Source: Olsenella porci
GTDB lineage: Bacteria > Actinomycetota > Coriobacteriia > Coriobacteriales > Atopobiaceae
Assembly (NCBI RefSeq): GCF_009695875.1
Contig: NZ_VUNC01000005.1
Location: forward strand, 161,475 to 225,474
DNA: 64,000 nucleotides
Direction: 5' to 3'
Shown: positions 60,118 to 64,000 of the stretch, piece by piece
Layout of the letters: each line of letters begins with the position of its first letter
Numbering within the stretch: position 1 is the first letter of the stretch
Notes under the pieces: model-generated
The model's database searches: none
The model's input: only the letters and a program-made list of their open reading frames with translations
Told to the model about the DNA's origin: nothing
Made by a program: the position numbers and the translations under genes

Positions 60118-63084
60118 TTACTGTTCCAGGCTTTCGTCGTCCCTTCTCCGCATCGCCTCCCTAAATGCCTCCTCCAGCTCTGGGCAGGGGACCATCTCGC
60201 CCTTCTTAACCTTTGCGCGATAGTCCTTCCTAAGCTGCTCGACCTCCACCATTCTCCCAAGCTCTGTAAGGGACCTCACCAACCCTATGAGCAAGTCCTC
60301 CCTCCCCGGGGCCACTTCCAGGGCAGACTCCGCAAACTGGCAGGCGAGTAGGGGCCTCCCCAAGCGAAGCGCAGCCGAGATTCCCACAGCCATGCTATCG
60401 GCAAACGAGGCATCCAATGCCCTGCCCGCATCCTCGCACGCTCCGACCGGGTCGCCTCCCAGCCCACAGGGACCAGTCGAGAAGGCCCGTCTCACCAGTC
60501 GTGCATGGTCCATCGCGGCCCTATCCCCAGCGCCATCCGCAAGGACGCTCTCGACCTCGGAGAGGAACACGTCGACATCCGTGCCCACGCTCTCCGGGTT
60601 TAGGGCGATGAGACCGCTGCCACGAACGTTCCTAAAGGGATCGACCCCCAGCTCCTGGGCGCGGAGCACCTTCCTCGCGGCAGCAACCGCCTCGTAGAGC
60701 TTCTGCATCCCGTCGGTGTAGTCCGTCTCCCCCCAAATCGCGCGCAACGCCTCGTGCCGTCTGAGCTCGTGCCCGGGCGTAACCGCCAGGGCAATAAGCA
60801 GGTCGCGAGCCCTCCTCGCCCCAAACTTGAGCGGGTCGACCAATTTGCCCTCGCAGTACACGGAGAATCCACCAAGAACGTTAATCCTATAGGTCTTGTC
60901 CTCCGGCTCCTCAAGAACGAGGAGCCCCTCCTCGCCCACGAGGTGATTACCCTCAGGGGTCTCGGGCACACTCTCGCTGTCTGACGGTTCCTCGTCGATC
61001 AGATCCGTCCAGGCATGTGGGGCAGCCGACCTGAAGGCACGCGAAACCTCGCCGCAGTCTTTCGAAAGTAGGGACACAATCCAGAGGACCTCTCTGTCGC
61101 ATCGTGCCTTGGAGAGACGCTCGAACGACTTGTGGGACGAGAGACCACCTCCATTGGCATGAAGAAGCAACCGCATAAGGTCCCTAAGAGCCGGTTCGCT
61201 GAGGTCGGAGTTCTTTGCCGCGACAGTCGCACCCTCCCCAAGGGAGAGGAGAATTGCGGCGTCCAACAGCTTGGCCACGTCCGCGAGGTAGGAGGATCCC
61301 CCGCTCTCTGCCAGCAAAACTGCCCTCGAAGCCCTCACGTGCGCGCGGGTGCACCCGCCTGACCGTAGGTCCGCGACAGCTGCCGCCAACAGGAATGATG
61401 CCTCGATCAGCGTGTCGCCATTCTCTCCCGCGCGGTTGATTGCACGCTCGACGCCCTTGATCGATGTGGCATGCCCCATCACGACTCTTAGGGCCCGGTT
61501 GACGGTCACACGATAAACTCCAAGCCTCCGGGGAGAGGCGCCTCCGATAATCCTTTCTGCGGCAGCGACGTCCCTCTTTTCCTCCGGCGTCAACCTCTCG
61601 CCCAGGAGTGCGCTCACAAACGCAAAGTCATCGCATAGCAGTGCCGCAGGAAGCGTTCTGGGTTCCCTGCGGAACGGCGAGTCGAGCATAGCTGTAAAGG
61701 CGCCCTTCAGTTCCCCCGCCGCCAAGAGGCCCATGACTTTGCCGTGGAGGACAAGCGCGGCATCTGTGGCACGCAGCTGCCCACCCGGTTGACCCATGTT
61801 GCCGCAGGCAGATACTGCCCTGTCCCTACAGTCCGCCACCAATCGGCAAACGCCCCAGTCAAAAGAACTCCGTCCTGATTTTGGGAGAAAGCCAGCGCAT
61901 TCAAGGCGACCGCTTTTCGCCTCGGAAAGGCGCCCATCCACTTCCAGAATGAGCTGCCTCGACTTCAGGTACCCGGGGGTAGCGCGGACGCCCGAATCGT
62001 CTGCCGCAGCTAGGCAGCGGTTCAAAAACTCCCTTTGCCCAGAGAACAACAGCCCCTCGCCCCAATGGCAGCCGATGGCGCTCAGTTCCTCCGGGTCATC
62101 GACCATTGAGCCGACAAGCGAGGCACGAGCGAAGTCGCCGCGCCTCGAAAGCGCCCATACCACTCCAAGCACCAGGTCCCCCCACTTGCTGCAGGTTCCC
62201 CGTAGCATAGGGAGGCACTTTTCGAGCAGGGCATTCTCGCAGAGACCTGCAACGGAAAATTTGGAATTGACCAGATTGATGTCAAACAGAGGGGCGCTCA
62301 CCTTTAGCCAGAGAAGCGCCTCGTCATCCGTCCTTGGAAGAATCTCTCGAACGCTCGCCAGCTCCCCGCTACCCAAGAGCATCAACGTTGCCCGAAGTGC
62401 CCGCTCCTCTTCGTCTAGGCTATCCCGAAGATACTCTGACGAAAGGCGAGCGAGTGCATCAACGTATTTCGCGGTAACGGCATCCTGGCAATTAATAACG
62501 CGTGAAGACGCAGGTCCCATTAACGAATACTCAAGAGAAGGGATCCCGTGAGTGAAGCCCCAGCGAACCGGTTCGTCCGACATCCCCTCCCCGCAGAGGA
62601 GGTCTTTGGCGCCAACGACCTTTGCCTCGGGGAGAAGCTCGGCGACCGCCCGTGACTCTGGACGAATGGCAATGAGAATGTATGCGCCAGCAGCCGCCAT
62701 CTTTCGAATCGCTCGTGCCTCGCGATGAGTCGCTTGCTCGCCGTCGGGGGGAAGTCCATCGATTCCCACGACGACACGGGAATTTATATTTGCAAGCGAG
62801 ACAACTTCCCGAGAAATCCGATATACCTTCTCAGGGACATCAAGACAGCAAGAGCGCGAGAGATCGAAAATTCTCACGACCGCACCACGGGATTCCTCGT
62901 TATCAAGAATGTGGCAAATGAGATTGGTCTTCCCCATGCCAGCTTCCCCGCACAGGAAGGTAATCCGACTTGTTCCAGACAGGGGAAGGACGACTTCCGC
63001 TGAAGGCACTTTTGTACGTTCGACACGTACAAAAGGTCCCCTGCAGTCATGAATGGCAGAACATTCAACAGGCTCATAAAGCAT
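60118..63084 (-). CDS. STAND-like NTPase regulator with C-terminal SARP-type DNA-binding and BTAD domains
   Basis: A 988-residue protein. The N-terminal NTPase has Walker A GEAGMGKTN (46-54) and a Walker B-like VVVGIDGLPPDG (Asp109). Residues 250-720 are mostly helical, as in TPR-like sensor arms. Residues 734-835 form an OmpR/SARP winged helix (INVLGGFSVYCEGKLVDPLK, then RRARDLLIALAVTPGHELRR), followed by a BTAD-like helical domain to the end. SARP regulators such as AfsR carry the DNA-binding domain first; here the order is reversed, like MalT or LAL regulators. The target and signal are unknown. I chose ATG 63084 behind AAGGGGGA; GTG 63144 and ATG 63132 are in frame too. Confidence 0.85.
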   Translation of the reverse strand: MLYEPVECSAIHDCRGPFVRVERTKVPSAEVVLPLSGTSRITFLCGEAGMGKTNLICHILDNEESRGAVVRIFDLSRSCCLDVPEKVYRISREVVSLANINSRVVVGIDGLPPDGEQATHREARAIRKMAAAGAYILIAIRPESRAVAELLPEAKVVGAKDLLCGEGMSDEPVRWGFTHGIPSLEYSLMGPASSRVINCQDAVTAKYVDALARLSSEYLRDSLDEEERALRATLMLLGSGELASVREILPRTDDEALLWLKVSAPLFDINLVNSKFSVAGLCENALLEKCLPMLRGTCSKWGDLVLGVVWALSRRGDFARASLVGSMVDDPEELSAIGCHWGEGLLFSGQREFLNRCLAAADDSGVRATPGYLKSRQLILEVDGRLSEAKSGRLECAGFLPKSGRSSFDWGVCRLVADCRDRAVSACGNMGQPGGQLRATDAALVLHGKVMGLLAAGELKGAFTAMLDSPFRREPRTLPAALLCDDFAFVSALLGERLTPEEKRDVAAAERIIGGASPRRLGVYRVTVNRALRVVMGHATSIKGVERAINRAGENGDTLIEASFLLAAAVADLRSGGCTRAHVRASRAVLLAESGGSSYLADVAKLLDAAILLSLGEGATVAAKNSDLSEPALRDLMRLLLHANGGGLSSHKSFERLSKARCDREVLWIVSLLSKDCGEVSRAFRSAAPHAWTDLIDEEPSDSESVPETPEGNHLVGEEGLLVLEEPEDKTYRINVLGGFSVYCEGKLVDPLKFGARRARDLLIALAVTPGHELRRHEALRAIWGETDYTDGMQKLYEAVAAARKVLRAQELGVDPFRNVRGSGLIALNPESVGTDVDVFLSEVESVLADGAGDRAAMDHARLVRRAFSTGPCGLGGDPVGACEDAGRALDASFADSMAVGISAALRLGRPLLACQFAESALEVAPGREDLLIGLVRSLTELGRMVEVEQLRKDYRAKVKKGEMVPCPELEEAFREAMRRRDDESLEQ

Positions 63085-63250
63085 TTCGTAAGTCCCCCTT
63101 CTCTGAAAAGATAGTTGTTTGGCTTCAAACATGAAATGAGCCACATCAATTCTCGGATGTTTTTTGAAATGTTAAAAGTGTCTTCAGCCTGTTTTCTGCC
63201 AGCGGCAACCCTTGTTCTGCAGAAGTGTTCACAAACAATTTAGATGGGGA

Positions 63251-63771
63251 TTATCGGATAGTCACCCGCAAGTTACATGACGACAAAACGCAATATTGAG
63301 CAACCAAAGCCATTGTCCCTGTCCTCGTTGAAGGCGCGGCCCCTCCGGTCGTCGAGATCCACCGTAGTGAGAATGTCTCTCTGACACATTCTGTAGGTAG
63401 GCTTCGTCGATGCCGACCCTGCCGATGCCCGATTAGCACGCCTTCCCGGTCTCGGGAACAACGCGCCGCAGCATCCTCCACACGGCGTCGTCAGACATCC
63501 GCGGTCCCTTAGACAATCTGGACGCAATCATGACCGACAGGTCCTAACCCAGCACATGTTATTAATGGAGGGATGAGATAAGAGTCGAGGCGAGTCGAGG
63601 CGCCTCCCACGGCATGCACACGCCTACGTTGGAGCAGTCCGACATGGGCACAGCCAATGGGGCGATGGTCTGGGGCTGCCAAAGGACGAAATGACGCCTA
63701 AAGCGCTCGCAAGTGTCGTAGACCCCACACCTTCGCCCACACAAGGAGCACACGACGACACAACCGCCCTA
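63251..63771 (-). pseudogene. Decayed ISL3-family transposase
   Basis: Three conserved blocks of an ISL3 (IS204/IS1001/IS1165) transposase are seen on the minus strand in different frames. Near 63765-63570 there is the zinc-ribbon start CSLCGRRCGVYD with the VCMPWEAP segment. Near 63531-63440 there is MSDDAVWRMLRRVVPETGKAC, then a TAA stop, then GIGRVGIDEAYLQ. Near 63390-63280, in another frame, there is DILTTVDLDDRRGRAFNEDRD, as in the DxE catalytic core. Stops and frameshifts make it inactive. Ends are not defined. It lies directly downstream of the 5S rRNA gene. Confidence 0.75.
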
Positions 63772-63788
63772 GGGCCCCGAAACGCGGA

Positions 63789-63823
63789 CAGGCCGCGCGC
63801 CCCGGCCTGGGACGCGCGGCCTG
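63789..63823. repeat. Eleven-base hairpin near the rrn terminator
   Basis: CAGGCCGCGCG (63789-63799) pairs perfectly with CGCGCGGCCTG (63813-63823). It lies between the rrn terminator and the transposase relic, and could be a second terminator hairpin or an IS end. Confidence 0.5.
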
Positions 63824-63870
63824 CCTTGCCGTCGCGGGGGGGGCGCACGGCCCGTGCGTCCGGGCGCGAT

Positions 63871-63913
63871 AACAAAAGGAGGGGGCCCGCCCCCAAAGGG
63901 ACGGACCCCCTCC
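63871..63913 (-). terminator. Terminator of the rRNA operon
   Basis: GGAGGGGGCCCG (63878-63889) pairs with CGGACCCCCTCC (63902-63913) with one mismatch. On the minus strand TTTTGTTATC follows (plus A-run 63874-63877). It begins 13 bases after the 5S end. Confidence 0.85.
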
Positions 63914-63925
63914 GAATGCCTCTCG

Positions 63926-64000
63926 CGGGACGGCGGCGACCCGCTCTCCCACGGACTACTCCGCAGTACCATGGGCGCTCGGGGGCTTAGCTTCCGGGTT
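63926..64000 (-). rRNA. rrf: 5S ribosomal RNA, 3' part, cut by the right edge
   Basis: On the minus strand the sequence reads CCCGGAAGCTAAGCCCCCGA, then GCGCCCATGGTACTGCGG, then GTGGGAGAGCGGGTCGCCGC, matching the 3' two thirds of bacterial 5S rRNA (the conserved GCGCC-AUGGUA and GAGAGUAGG-CGCCGCC blocks). The exact 3' end is estimated. The rest of the rRNA operon lies beyond the window. Confidence 0.9.

Noticed and set aside
63624..63990. Plus- and minus-strand frames near the right edge
   Set aside because: They overlap the rrn terminator, the 5S gene and the transposase relic.

Overview
The window is high-GC actinobacterial DNA, most likely from an Atopobiaceae/Olsenella-like member of the Coriobacteriia. 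This is inferred from gene content: a TsaB-RimI-TsaD fusion, groES/groEL with no visible CIRCE or HAIR site, tandem LytR-CpsA-Psr proteins, a butyrate kinase relic and subtype B tannase. No species can be named from the sequence alone. Most genes lie on the minus strand, with good GGAGG-type ribosome binding sites and frequent GTG or TTG starts.

Region by region. 1-2090: the start of a membrane protein that runs off the left edge, then a macrodomain hydrolase and an overlapping class M sirtuin (a reversible ADP-ribosylation pair). 2091-5012: a fructose-type PTS EIIBC with an unusual leader, and a DeoR regulator. 5013-16600: an accessory stretch of single genes, namely tannase, a UvrA2-type ABC ATPase, an Ldh-family dehydrogenase, a butyrate kinase relic, an alpha/beta hydrolase behind a MerR-type promoter, a Dus enzyme, a YaiI-type protein, and a membrane-anchored hydrolase divergent from a TetR regulator. 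16600-17110: a decayed RelB/RelE-type toxin-antitoxin module. 17300-28900: guaA, two tandem LCP wall-polymer transferases, ychF, a four-cluster ferredoxin-like protein, groES-groEL and nadE. 28950-34050: an amidohydrolase and a complete polar amino acid ABC transporter.

34072-44383 is one compact minus-strand run: glmM, glmS, acpS, nnr, alr, a family 4 uracil-DNA glycosylase, tsaE and the triple fusion tsaB-rimI-tsaD. It links cell-wall precursor supply (GlcNAc-phosphate, D-alanine) with carrier-protein activation, NAD(P)HX repair and tRNA t6A synthesis. Next come rplM-rpsI, a patatin-like protein, tmRNA (ssrA), a YoaK-type membrane protein, and rubredoxin plus flavin reductase. These are followed by smpB (partner of ssrA), a TPR protein, rnr, ftsEX, a transaldolase-like fsa, a YitT protein, prfB and secA. 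Trans-translation parts (ssrA, smpB, rnr) therefore cluster within 6 kb.

The right end holds a roughly 990-residue regulator with an N-terminal P-loop NTPase and a C-terminal SARP-type DNA-binding domain. After it come a decayed ISL3-family transposase, a strong terminator, and the 3' part of a 5S rRNA, marking the end of an rrn operon that continues outside the window.

The most unusual items are the inverted-order NTPase-SARP regulator, the PTS leader in which a 12-bp inverted repeat covers the Shine-Dalgarno, the TsaB-RimI-TsaD fusion, the dyad between the flavin reductase and rubredoxin genes, and the SPT (not SPF) recognition tripeptide in RF2.
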